This document shows, piece after piece, positions 20,915-31,473 of a stretch of 62,000 nucleotides of DNA; positions within the stretch are counted from its first letter, which is position 1; the number at the start of each line of letters is the position of its first letter. The DNA is taken from assembly GCA_014529385.2 (NCBI GenBank), contig CM043967.1, positions 85,256,778-85,318,777 of the forward strand. The letters run 5' to 3'. The notes beneath the pieces are model-generated. The model searched no databases and was not told the origin of the DNA. It was given only the letters and a program-made list of their open reading frames with translations. Source of the stretch: Adiantum capillus-veneris. Its lineage: Eukaryota > Streptophyta > Polypodiopsida > Polypodiales > Pteridaceae. Position numbers and translations under genes: made by a program.

Positions 20915-22621
20915 TGAAACCTGCCCGTAGGGCGGTAGGCCTTGGCTTTCACCCGAAATTCTTTACTTTAGACACACACAGAGTACTTTGCAAAGGTAAC
21001 CTGTAACGGGAATTAACACCTAAGTACACACACGGCTCGGAAGCTAGAATGCCCCAAGCAGACGCCGACAACCTATAGGCCCCAAAATTGGCGCCCCTTT
21101 CGGTATTTCTTTTTATTCTTTAGGAGGGTAAATTACGAAGAAGAGTCCCGGGAATCTTTTACCTGTATCCCGTAAGATACTACCTGATTTGGCCAAATTT
21201 CGGCAGCATAACAGCCCCAAAACTTGCACGAAATCAATTCCCTGCTAGAACTCGCTTCTACTGGTGTATACCCTTTGATTCCTGCCCAAAATCAATAAAT
21301 TCAACACGCTGTATTTACTGGTTTTTGCCCTGTTTTCAGCCCCAAACAGTCCCCTAGCTGTCTTCTGCCAGTGGGGCACGATTCCCAATGGTCTTGGCAT
21401 CCGTATGGCTGAAAAACAGTCCATTTACGGCGCATACACAGCGCTGATTTTGCACCTGTATGGTGAGGTTATGACCCTCACTAGTGCTTGCTTTGGAGTA
21501 GCAGTCAGCTACCCCTGTTCCTGCTCAAGGAGACTCTTGCCTCAGCACAAAAGCATGAAACCACACAGCTGTACATCAGTCAAATGAAGAGCCCTCTTGT
21601 GGGGCATCACATAACTGCACGTAGGGGAGAGAGAGAGCAGTGTGTAGCGTGCATGGCATCACTCCTGGCACCACACTGTACATAAGAGGGAAAGCAACTA
21701 CTCCATAGCTCTTAACCTGTGTGAAAGGTTCTCAATGAAGCATCCCCCTAGCATAAATCAAGCGCGCCCTCTGTTGCCCTTGACCTGTAATGCATCTGTG
21801 AACAAATAGATGCAAAAAGGAGAAGATTTCCATCGCTGCCAAAACTTGCTTATCGCTGAAAACGCAGCAAAACAGCCCTGCAAACACGCATCTGATGCCT
21901 TCCAATGCTGAAAGTGAGCTCCTTAGACCTAGGCAAAGTCATGGGAAGCTAAAAAATGGAGAGAAATGGCTGAAAATCAGAGTTAATAGCCCCCAAAATT
22001 GCTCCAAAAAGTCAATTACGAGTTCTGTTCTCCGAGACTTGGTAAATTGACCAAAAAGTGCCACTTGGCACTCATACATGCAATTTCCCCGCATTGGGCT
22101 TCCTGCTTAAAAATCTCTCAACTGGTGCATCAGTTGACTTTGCAGCAGAGTAATAAAATGTTCCCCTGGTCATTCTGATGGTAATGACGCGAACAAATTT
22201 TGTAGCCCAAAATAGCAGTTTCCTAAATTTTAGGAGATGCTTCCGTTGGGCTCCCACTGGTCTTCTGACCATCTATCCTCATTGGGACCGCATCTAAAAG
22301 TGCAATGTGGCCCAACTGTCAGATACTTTCTGTTGGTGACCCACCTTGACTTTATGCCTTTATTGAGTTCACTTCCTAGTATCCACCAACTTGCTAAGTG
22401 CGACGGGGGGACCTACATGATCTTGAATTGAGCCTAGACATCCTTTTACTTTACGAGTTCGAGTGCCGACCAACTTTCCGTCTGCGGGTGAAACTACCGT
22501 TCACATTGGCCATACAATGTCCGACCATTTGCAACTTCAAAAAGAGGGTCTCAAAAATTAAACAAAAATCATTGGAAAGAAACCAACAACTAAGGTTAGC
22601 AGTTGCCACGTCCTCGTGACA
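20915..22621 (-). repeat. A element 5' LTR (1707 bp)
   Basis: Near-copy of 18380-20043 over its whole length, slightly longer, with the intact end GTGACA. It has the GGCGCC module at 21078-21113, directly beside an AATAAA-like word on the minus strand. Confidence 0.9.
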
Positions 22622-23122
22622 CACCCACACACCCACAGAGACTACGGTGTAGCTGTTGATCACGTGGCATGACAATACGAATCACCCGGAGTTTGCGTTG
22701 ACAGGCTGCTAACGTGGCACCCAGAAATTGCGCTGACAGGCTACTGACGTGGCAGGTGTACGGACTCCTTGATTTACACCGACAACTTTTTGGGCGCTTG
22801 TTTTTAGACCTGATACTGTTGGATTCGATGCTTTTCATGTAAACTGCTTATAGAGGGCCAAGGGCCATTAAATAGTGCCAAGGGCTCATTCTCTGGCATG
22901 CTCTCGTGTGGAGATGCATAGCAAAGAGTGCCAGCGCTGTATTGAGTTGAAGCAATATAAAGAAATACCAGAAATGGCGCCATGGTTTGGGGCTAGTGCT
23001 TTGTGGGGGTGGAACTCTGCCACTCCGTGTCTCATGTCTTGTGCATCTCTTTCAGTTGAGTAGTTATTGAAGTGCTTAAAAGTTTGTTTCGTCTGTTGGC
23101 ACGTGGCGCCCTCCCGTTGCAG

Positions 23123-23768
23123 TGGTATCACAGCTTTAGTCATGTGCTTTTGTACCGGTCCTACTAAAGAGCAGATAGCAAAAGGTGGTGCTTTCAGATT
23201 TCATAAGCAATTTTCGCCGCTTTTCGTGAGAGAGAGGCCCAAGGAAAGCTTTGTAGTTTCTAGAGCGGTTTGACAACCTCTATGCCATGGGAAACTACAT
23301 CTCGCGAGCCACTGCTTTTCTCAGAGACAGTGCCATGTAGTGGTGGATGTCTATAGCTACCAAGCCGCACACTCCAAGGACTTGGAAAGCTTTCAAGAAA
23401 ATTTTTACCTGAAGTTACATGCCATTTGACATCTTCCTTTTGAGTGCAACTTCTGGTAGAGTGGGGTATCGTGGAATGCTTGCCACGAATACCCTAGCAG
23501 ATTACAACTTGAAATTTCTAGACATTTATCGTCAGGTGTCTCTCCTCGATCTAATAACCTTGGAGACCGAGTGTGATTGCTGTCTTATGGGATTGCCACA
23601 ACTGCTACGAGCACACTACTTGTCCAAGCCAGTCAAGAGCTTATAGACCATGGTGGGGTCGTCTACAACCTTCTGGAAGGAATCTAGCCCTAATTTTGGT
23701 GCAGGTCTCAGGATGGAAAGCTAGTCGTCTTTTTGAGCTCGGCTGACACCGAAAATGTTTTTTTTAAA
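23123..23768 (+). pseudogene. G2-left primer site and broken gag
   Basis: The primer site TGGTATCACAGC lies at 23123-23134. A degraded gag core follows: ATAFLRDSAM, WWMSIATKPHTPRTWKAFKK at about 23310-23400, LADYNLKFLDIYRQVSLL and GLPQLLRAHYLSKP at about 23490-23640. At least two stops interrupt it. It is collinear with the G2 gag at 35323-35900. Confidence 0.78.
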
Positions 23769-25557
23769 GTTTGTGAAACCGGCCTGTGGTGGGGCGGTAG
23801 GCGTTGGCTTTCACCCGAAATTCTTTACTTTAGACACACGAAGAGCACTTTGCAAAGGTAACCTGTAACGGGAATTAACACTTAATCACACACGGCTCGA
23901 AAGTTGCTCCGAGCAGACGCCGACAACTTGTAGGCCCCAAAAGTGGTGGCCCTTTCGGTATTTCTTTATTCTTTAACAGAGGGAATAAAACCTGTGATCT
24001 CCTACAAGCTAAGAAACACCTGTTCTGGCCCGATTTCGGCAGCATAACTGTACTAGGACGCTTCACAGTCAGTATCCCCACGCAATAGGTGACTTTCCCG
24101 ACGCATACGAACACTTTGCAAAACCTGGCGAGAATCTGCAGCACGCTGAATTCTCTGTTTTCTGCCCCGAAAATGCGCGAGTTCACTTGTACAGCGGTCC
24201 CCTCGCATCCCCGAACCTCTTGGGGGTATTAGGGTCCGTTTAGGGCCGAAACCCTAAACCTGCAAAATTACACAGCAGACTGTAATTCCCTGTTTTGGGC
24301 CTATGTTTCGCGTGCTGGTCGCATCTGTAGCAAGATCTCGAGCTTCCGCACCTGTAGGGCTACTTGCCCTTTGAATCGGACGAGATTTCCGACGTGAAAC
24401 CTTTCCGAATTCACCTGTAGGTGCAGGGGATTAGCCGCTAGCTAATCCAATACCTGTGCAAGAGGCTCTTGCCTCGGCAATCACGCATGAACCCACATAA
24501 CTGTACATTGGTCAAATGAAAAGCCCTCTTGTGGGGCATCACATAATTGCACGTAGGGGAGAGAGAGAGCAGTGTGTAGCGTGCAGGGCATCACTCTTGG
24601 CACCGCACTGTACATAAGGGGGAAAGGAAGCACTCCATAGGTATTAACCTGTGACAGGTTCTCAATGAAGCATCCCCCCAACATAAATCGAGCGCCCCCT
24701 CTGCTACCCTTGACCTGTAATGCATCTGTGAACAAATAGATGCAAAAAGGGGAAGATTTCCATGGCTGCCAAAACCTGCCTATCGCTGAAAACCCAGCAA
24801 AACAGCCGTGCAAACACGCATCTGATGCCTTCCAATGCTGAAAATGAGCTCCTTGGTCCAAGGTAAAGTCATGGGAAGCTCAAAAATGGAGAGAAATGGC
24901 TGAAAATCAGTGTAATCAGCCTCCAAAACTGTTCGAGAAAGTCAGTTACGGATTCTCTTCTCCCAAACTTGGTAAATTGACCAAAAAGTGCCACTTGGCA
25001 CTCATACATGCAATTTCCCCGCATTGGGCTTCTTGCTTAAAAATCTCTCAATTGGTGCATCAGTTGACTTTGCAGCAGAGTAATAAAATGTTCCCTTGGT
25101 CATACCGAAGGTAATGACGCGAACACATTTCACGGCCCAAAATAGTAGTTCCCTAATTTTTAGGAGATGCTTCCGTTGGGCTCCGATTGGTCATTTGACC
25201 ATCTATCCTCATTGGGACCGCATCCAAAAGTGCAATGTGGCCCAAATGTCGGATACTTTCTGTTGGTGATCCCACCTTGACTTTATGCCTTTATTGAGTT
25301 CACTTCCTAGTATCCACCAACTTGCTAAGTGCGACGGGGGGACCTACATGATCTTGAATTGAGCTTAGACATCCTTTTACTTTACGAGTTCCAGTGCCCA
25401 CCAACTTTCCGTCTGTGGGTGAAACTACCGTTCACATTGGCCATACAATGTCCGACCATTTGCAACTTCAAAAAGAGGGTCTCAAAAATTAAACAAAAAT
25501 CATTGGAAAGAAACCAACAACTAAGGTTAGCAATTGCCACGTCCTCGTGACAGTTTG
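23769..25557 (-). mobile_element. Solo A-family LTR with perfect duplication gtttg
   Basis: LTR 23774-25552 (1779 bp) lies between gtttg (23769-23773) and gtttg (25553-25557). No internal sequence remains. The GGCGCC palindrome of the module (23933-23968) is mutated here to ggtggc. A textbook product of LTR-LTR recombination. Confidence 0.93.
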
Positions 25558-26400
25558 ATTTAGCTGTTCTCTGTATTTTGTTTGACAATCTGTTTGAGAA
25601 ATTGTTTGAGAATACTGTTTGGAATTTGTTTAAAATGGATGTAATCTATTTTGAACATGTCTTGGTTCCGATTTGAGAATTGCTCGACTCTGGTTTCAAT
25701 AGTGATTTCAATAATTTGTGCTTTACTCCGAGGCGGAGTATTGAAGAGAAGAATTGTTGTTTGATAATGTTTGAAACGTCGGAAGGATGCAGACCGGGTG
25801 TCTAGGGAGTGTTTTGTTGTATACTAGAAAACCTCGGAACGACGTAGACCGAGTGTTTGGGGAGCGTTTTGCTACATGCTAGAAAACCTTTGAACGACGC
25901 AGTGTGGGTGTCCGGGGAGTGTTTAGTCGTATGCTTGAAACCTCCAAGCGACACAGGGTGTGGTGTGGGAAGCGTTTGGTTGTATCAGTCTTGTAAGCTC
26001 ATGGCCCGGACCTTTTTAGGTTATTTGCAAGGAAGTGAGGAGGTAGTCATTGAGTAGGTTCATGCCTTGGACTGTCTGTCTGGGAGGAGTGCTCAACGGC
26101 GTTGTTCGTTGTATCTTGTAACATGCATATGTGAGCATTTGTGTTGCATTGTGATGTGTCAACACTGAATATTCCTAATTGGGTGAGATTGCCTGGGTAT
26201 GTAATTTTAGTGCATCGAGACACCCGTTCAAGATCAAGGCGGTCTGGGTGTGATGCCTAATTTTGCTACGCCGGAATATCAAGAGCTCTGATATGGATTG
26301 AGAAAATTGAATATCGCTGGAAATATTTTTGAGCTAACTTGAGTTGTCTTGTAGATATATTGTAATGGCGGACGATTACTCTTCTTTCGAGAAGGGGGGA
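25558..26400 (+). repeat. G2 3' noncoding region with ~55-60-bp minisatellite and polypurine tract
   Basis: Noncoding region collinear with 43130-43910 of another G2 copy. 25770-26000 contains about four imperfect units of the type 'aaacctcggaacgacg', 'gtgtctggggagcgttt', 'tgttgtat'. It ends in AGAAGGGGGGA (26390-26400), the plus-strand DNA primer, directly against the 3' LTR at 26401. Confidence 0.75.
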
Positions 26401-27437
26401 TGTCACAAATTGCTGACGGGTCAAGCCACTAAAGACTTGGCTGGTTAGGGCTGCCTGAGCCGAACCTAGCCGACCTGCAGATTTGGCTGAGGGGTCTAAA
26501 CCCTAGAAGAAGTAGAAGTAACAGAAGTTCCTACCAACTTACAGATCCTTGCCGAGTGGACCAAAGACTAAAGGTTTACCAACTTACCCCCCTCTTGAAA
26601 GCATTGTAATCGCCCTCGATTACGCCTGTAAAACAGATAGAGGCCATAAATAGTAAACTGTCTTAGTAGACACTGGCTGTTAGTACCGACGCACTAGGAA
26701 CAACACATCTAGCACATGTATCAATCGACAGTCACATCATAGGACATCACTTGACACACAGGACATCACATTCAAAATCATTCCAAATCTCAGACCATGA
26801 TTAATCGGCAACGTATTTAGCAATCGCATCTAGATCCAATTGGGACCTTACAGATGCCCGATTAACTAATCCATATTGCAATCATGTCTATAGAGATTTA
26901 TTAGAAATCGAGGTGGCCTATAATAAAATAAAGCAGGACCCGCACACACCCACAAAGACTATTGGGTAGCTGTTGATGATGTGGTAGGACATTACATATT
27001 ACCTGGAATTTGTGCTGACAGGTTGCTGATGTGTCACCAGAAATTTGCACTGATAGGGCTGCTGACATGGCACCTGGAATTCCGTTGACATGCTGCTGAT
27101 GTGACAGGTGTACCACTGTACGGACGCCCTGATTTTATGCTGACAGCTTTTTGGGCAGCTGTTTTTAGACCAGATGCTCTTGGACTCCATGCTTTTCATG
27201 TAAACTGCTTTTACAGGGCCAAGGGACTCCTAAATATGTGCCAAGGGCTCATGCTCCCGTGTGGAGATGCGGAGCAAAGAGTGCCGGAGTTGTACTGAGT
27301 TGAAGCAATATAAAGAAATGCGGAAAGGGGTGCCATGGTTTGGGGCCAGTGCTCTCTGGGGGTGGAACTCTGCCACTCCGCGTCTCGTGTGTCGTGCATC
27401 TCTTTCGGTTCAGTAGTTATTGAAGTGCTTAAAAGGT
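26401..27437 (+). repeat. G2-left 3' LTR, interrupted and 3'-truncated
   Basis: Starts TGTCACAAATTGCTGACG after the polypurine tract. Around 26586-26922 it is interrupted by a minus-strand fragment matching the terminal noncoding part of G1 (compare 55620-55860). It then resumes at taataaaataaagc. The module copy is at 27312-27349. Homology to the 5' LTR ends near 27437. Confidence 0.8.
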
Positions 27438-27674
27438 TGAGATATTGCTTGTTTATTTCTTGTTAAAGTAATTTTCTTTACTTATTCTGCCGATGCCTTT
27501 TCGAAAAGCATTTTCAAGTGAAAAATGGTTCGTTTTTAACTATTTTTGTTTAGTAACAAGTAAAGTAATTTGGTTTTTTTTTTTAATAACAATTTTCTTA
27601 TGGGCCTTGCTTTTGTGTTTTGTTGACTGTTTTAGTGTTATAATTCGTACGTTCAGACTTTTCTGACCTTATGA

Positions 27675-27735
<61 letters not shown>

Positions 27736-28024
27736 CGCTTTTCAAGGCCCCCCAAAAAAACAGAAAAAAGAAAGAAAAAAGGCTTTGGATTGCATAGGGT
27801 AATGACACACATTACAAAAACTTCCAAAGAAACTTCCACATGTGTTCATGTTGATCGGTAAGGCTCTTAGTTCTCTTATGGAGATCAGCTGTACTCTTGC
27901 TCTTATAAATTGTGCAAAGACTGAGGGAGGACCATGCTCCTTTCTGCTGAAAAGGATCTTTTACAGTTTATTTGCGAAGTGCGCAAAAAAAAAAAACACC
28001 TTTTGTTTCCCTCTGGTTGTGCAG
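27438..28024 (+). other. Presumed intron upstream of the RKP exons
   Basis: A/T-rich sequence with (CT)n at 27678-27724 running into (GT)n, and an A-run at 27985. It ends in ctctggttgtgcag (28011-28024), a good splice acceptor. An upstream open frame from 27842 runs into the exon, but no family resemblance is visible in it; I treat it as intron. Confidence 0.6.
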
Positions 28025-28188
28025 GCATCGTACTATCTGCAACATCAGGTACAGTATATTACTCAGCTGGATGAAACTGACAGGCAAATACGGACTGAAA
28101 AGACCTCAGGTGATCTTTTGAAACGGCTGAAGGAGGCGAGGGCTGTCTACAGGGAAGATCTAATTGAGTGCGTGCGACAGAGCACTTG
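28025..28188 (+). CDS. RKP: RKP/KPC1-like E3 ubiquitin ligase, internal exon 1 of 5 seen
   Basis: Encodes ASYYLQHQVQYITQLDETDR and continues to VREDLIECVRQSTW-type sequence. This matches, from my knowledge of the family, the central region of plant RKP, the homologue of mammalian KPC1/RNF123. RKP is a cytoplasmic RING E3 ligase with an N-terminal SPRY domain and a C-terminal RING finger that targets CDK inhibitors for degradation. The acceptor is at 28023-28024. The donor gt at 28189-28190 splits the Trp codon (TG|G), which the next exon completes. Neither SPRY nor RING exons are in the window. If the gene is whole, the intron on each side must be longer than about 27 kb and 31 kb and filled with the retrotransposons described here; otherwise this is a partial copy. 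Confidence 0.85.
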
Positions 28189-28399
28189 GTACAACCTCCC
28201 CCCTCCCCCCCTCCCCCCTGCCCCCCACGCCCCAAACCTCTGCGCTCCTTCCTTTCTTAAAAAAGAAAACCCCGCTCCCCCAAAACTAAAAGACCACACA
28301 CACACACACCGCGCGTGCATACACACGCCACACAAGAAAACCCCTTTTCCCCCAAAGATAAAAGCCCCCACACATGCATGCATGCACCCGCGCGCGCGT

Positions 28400-28437
<38 letters not shown>

Positions 28438-28618
28438 AGACGCACATGAGCCCATGTCTGCGCACATAAAGCACAATGCACATGCCGCCTTCTTTTCCTT
28501 AATCTAAATTTTCTGTGAGGTCACACCTCTTCTTGTTAGGTATATGTTAGAAACGCTGTGACTTCTTTCGATGTTGTGACCTTTACTTATGGTCTACTAT
28601 TTAACTTTTCTGGGACAG
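28189..28618 (+). repeat. RKP intron with C-rich tract and (AC)n
   Basis: GT...AG intron of 430 bases. It holds a ccctccccc-rich tract (28198-28230) and (CA)n at 28400-28435 preceded by cgcgcgcg. Open frames read through it are repeat artefacts. Confidence 0.85.
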
Positions 28619-28757
28619 GTATAAAGTCTCTCTGTTTTCTAAATGGAAGCAGAGGGGCATGTTTGCAACATGCATGTGGATTGTTCAATTGCTTTTAATG
28701 CTGAGCAACCGAGATGCTTTGTTCAGTTTTGTACCCGAGTATTATGTCGAGACTCTG
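28619..28757 (+). CDS. RKP: RKP-like, internal exon 2
   Basis: Reads (G)YKVSLFSKWKQRGMF, then CMWIVQLLLMLSNRDALF and FVPEYYVETL. It is bounded by gggacag at 28612-28618 and GTAAGA at 28758. The first base completes the split Trp codon of the previous exon, and 46 uninterrupted codons follow, ending in phase 0. The KWKQRGM and PE-Y-E-L pattern is characteristic of the RKP middle region. No stops or frameshifts. Confidence 0.87.
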
Positions 28758-29341
28758 GTAAGAGAGTTGTACATTTCCTTTTATAAAGCTATAAGCAATA
28801 GAAAACTGTGTCATGTTGGAGAGAAAATTCATAGAGTTATACAAGGTTCATTCAGGTGATAAAGGCAAATCATTCACAAAAAGGTTTTATCACTATGTAT
28901 TTTTCGGTCTTATGAGTCCTCACCTGTAATCACTTCACCTCAATGAATGGAAACCATTTGCCAAGCTATTATGAGGCTATTGCTTACAATGTGTTGATTT
29001 TTTTCAAATATGACTTACTTAGGCCTGGGTGGAGGGCAACCATCATTTAAACTGAAGTGAATTGTGGGTTACCACGTTATAGAAAGCTTAAAGGTAGGTG
29101 TGATATTTTTGACAATCCTACTATAGCTTTAGTAACGTGTTGAGGAATAGAAGTGGAAATATTTTTTGATTGGGCTGTAAGGAAGGATGATTTCCCAGCA
29201 ATTGCACTAGAGTCTCCATCTTTGAGATTCTACTTGTTGAAAAAGCAGAGAAGGCAGGGGTTGTGTGTTTTTTCATGCCCTTCTTTCACTGTCAGGAAAA
29301 GGAAATAGGGTTGATGCATGTTGAATCTTATGGTCTTGCAG
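28758..29341 (+). other. RKP intron
   Basis: 584-base intron, GTAAGA to cttgcag. Ordinary A/T-rich sequence with no repeat family recognised. Confidence 0.8.
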
Positions 29342-29425
29342 CTTGATTGTTTCCATGCCTTGCGGCGAAGTGATCCACTCTTTGTTTCTCCAACTGCTCT
29401 TCTTCAACAAGGACTTTCTCCTCTT
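29342..29425 (+). CDS. RKP: RKP-like, internal exon 3
   Basis: 28 codons, LDCFHALRRSDPLFVSP followed by TALLQQGLSPL, between the acceptor gtcttgcag and the donor GTAAGT at 29426. Phase 0 at both ends. The HALRRSDP-FV motif continues directly from the YVETL of the previous exon, as in the family. Confidence 0.87.
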
Positions 29426-30030
29426 GTAAGTTACACGTGCATCACAGAATCGTGATGATCTTTTTAACTTGAAAATGATGTGTATTTTTCGGTTCCAGTT
29501 TTCTTTTTGCCTACTACCAGCTTTCAGCTGAACACTGCCGTTTTTGTTCTCCAACTCTGTATAACTTCCTATGTGAGGTTCATGGGTAGCTGATTTTTGA
29601 AATTGAGTCAGAGTAGCTCCCCACTCTAATTTGAGCACTAGTGGCTTGAACAATCGTACATTGCTTAGTGGACTGAATGTTATTTGTATCTGAGGTTTGT
29701 AAGTATACGTGTGATCGTCTAACTGCCAATTAGGCTATTGTGCTAAGGTTGAGAAAATGGGCCCAATGTCAAAAATAGATGTAGGTTGTTCAGATTAGGG
29801 ATTAGGGAATTTATCATGGCAGGCAACAGGCTTGGCCAAGTAGGCTTCAGGGTTATGCAAGCTGTATGCGGTGGTGGTTGTAACAAATCACGAATGGATC
29901 TGTATGTTTCATTGGAGACTAAGAGTAGCAGCAAGTGTGCAATTTGTTGTTGTTCTGATGAAGTTTGGGAGCTTGGCATAACTTTTTGCTGGTTTAAATA
30001 GGAATTTTGTTTTTCCTACATTTTGGACAG
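29426..30030 (+). other. RKP intron
   Basis: 605-base intron, GTAAGT to ttttggacag. Contains only short spurious frames; no mobile element recognised. Confidence 0.8.
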
Positions 30031-30315
30031 ATCACTTTTTTGGTCACTCATTTCAATGATATACGAATAGCAAACTCAGATATACGAGATGCACTTCTTC
30101 AGTCAATTTCAGTGTTGGTGCAGTACAAAGAGCATGTCGTTGCTTTTGAGTCCAATGCAGCTGCCATGGAGGTTATGCCAGCTGCCCTACTGTCTGCATT
30201 TGATAACAGATTTTGGATTCCAGTCACAAATATTTTGCTGAGGCTCTGTAAAGGAACCGGTTTTGGTTCTTCAAAGTCTTCAACTCATGGGGAATCTTGC
30301 TCGCCAACTTTTCAA
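30031..30315 (+). CDS. RKP: RKP-like, internal exon 4 (most conserved)
   Basis: 95 codons in phase 0 starting ITFLVTHFNDIRIANSDIRD. It includes LLQSISVLVQYKEHV, ALLSAFDNRFWIPVTNILLR and LCKGTGFGSSK, ending in FQ before GTTAGT. FDNRFWIPVTNILLRLCKG is a hallmark stretch of plant RKP and is the strongest single reason for the assignment. No frameshift or stop. Confidence 0.92.
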
Positions 30316-30428
30316 GTTAGTATGCCAAAGGACATTCTTAGTGCGAGTGCATGGATATTGGTCTTTTAGTCGCAAGTAGTATGAGTTTGGAAGTAGAGTG
30401 CAATTATTTGACTTTTTTTCTGTGTCAG
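30316..30428 (+). other. RKP intron (113 bases)
   Basis: Short intron, GTTAGT to tgtgtcag, T-rich before the acceptor. Nothing else seen. Confidence 0.85.
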
Positions 30429-30569
30429 GCTTTGTTGAGAGACCGATGCATACAAGATGAAAAATTGTTTTCATCTTTTCTCAATCGTCTCTTCAATACT
30501 CTGAATTGGACCATAACAGAATTCTCAGTTTCAATGAAAGAGCTTCAAGAGCAAAGCGAGCAACGCCAG
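30429..30569 (+). CDS. RKP: RKP-like, internal exon 5 (last seen)
   Basis: 47 codons: ALLRDRCIQDEKLFSSFLNR, LFNTLNWTITEFSVSMKELQ, EQSEQRQ. Acceptor tgtgtcag; the donor gttaaa at 30570 is weaker than the others. The coding sequence is intact and collinear with the family, where this helical region is followed by several hundred more residues ending in the RING finger. Those exons are not found in the 31 kb downstream of the window that I could scan. All five exons together give about 263 uninterrupted codons in correct phase. Confidence 0.88.
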
Positions 30570-30767
30570 GTTAAAGTCTTTACACATCCCCACTTCACAG
30601 GCCTCCTAGTTTTGTTTATAATATTTTGGTCTTCACCTCAAACTTCTATCTGAAAAATGATGAATTAGTTCTAGTTTCGTCACTATATTTTTCCTTTTGG
30701 ATTGGGGCGACGAAGGAGATATCACAATTGTACATTGATTTGTCTCATAGGGAGTGTATACTAAAAT

Positions 30768-30826
<59 letters not shown>

Positions 30827-31009
30827 TGTGTGCGCGCACGCGCACTTGCACAAGCAAACACAGCTCGCGCATTTAGAATCTCTCACTCGCGGTACATTAA
30901 AACCTGCGCACGCCCGTTGATGCCAGTTTGTCGAGCAGCTTCATACCATGTTTAATGTTAGCCATGGAAGCACATGCTAGAGACACAAGCTTCGCTCAGC
31001 CCCCACCCC

Positions 31010-31049
<40 letters not shown>

Positions 31050-31473
31050 GCCCTACACAAATACACATACATACACCAAGAACATACATACATCCACATA
31101 CACACACATACACACACACATTATACATAAGCAGCCCCTTCCCACTTCCAATGCTAGAGCCCTCCCCCCCTCTCCTTATAATTAACTCTCTTGTTATGTT
31201 GACCTACGAGAGAGGGAGGTCACTTCAGCGTAACTCTCCCATGAAATCAAGCAAGAAGATGGCAAAGGATGATAGAACGCCGAGGGATGAAGTGGAAGTG
31301 GCCATTAAGCAATGCATTTTGGCACAAAAGAAAAGAGACGGATAGTGCCCTCGACATCGTCAATAGGGCCGTATCGGAGAAAATCACGGCTTTGGGTCGC
31401 AATGTGCCTCTCTCAAAAGCAAAGTGGAGGAATGAGATGAAGAAATCGACACACTAAAAGAAGAGATGGAGGA
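30570..31473 (+). repeat. RKP downstream intron or flank with microsatellites
   Basis: (TC)n then (GT)n at 30771-30832, and (AC)n at 31013-31046 with further cacata repeats to 31125. 31200-31470 has an unassigned open stretch (EVEVAIKQCILAQKKRD, then VNRAVSEKITALG in another frame) that I cannot identify. It ends at the G2 LTR start at 31474. Confidence 0.7.

Larger units (their letters stand above)
18380..22621 (-). mobile_element. Complete non-autonomous A-family element
   Basis: Minus orientation: 5' LTR 22621 to 20915, primer site, internal region of only about 870 bases, polypurine tract AAGAGGGGGGTA (20044-20055 on minus), 3' LTR 20043 to 18380. Flanks are cacac (18375-18379) and caccc (22622-22626), a 4/5 match to a target duplication, and the interrupted G2 LTR is continuous across it. 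The two LTRs are very similar, so insertion looks recent relative to its surroundings. It lacks RT and integrase core, so it must have been mobilised in trans or by an internal-deletion derivative. Confidence 0.85.
18143..27437 (+). mobile_element. G2-left LTR retrotransposon (plus strand) with two A-family insertions
   Basis: 5' LTR is 18143-18379 plus 22622-23121, split by an A element. Then come a primer site, broken gag, solo A LTR, 3' noncoding region with minisatellite, polypurine tract at 26390-26400 and a 3' LTR from 26401 that stops near 27437 without its last ~50 bases. No PR, RT or integrase remains. The LTR-side flank at 27438 is the intron-like DNA before the RKP exons. Confidence 0.8.

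Noticed and set aside
27842-28024. Open frame directly upstream of RKP exon 1, as a coding extension
   Set aside because: It crosses a good splice acceptor (gttgtgcag) and an A-run, and shows no RKP-like motif; treated as intron read-through.
28147-28507. Cys/Val-rich minus-strand and Pro/His-rich plus-strand frames
   Set aside because: Arise from (AC)n and C-rich tracts inside the RKP intron.
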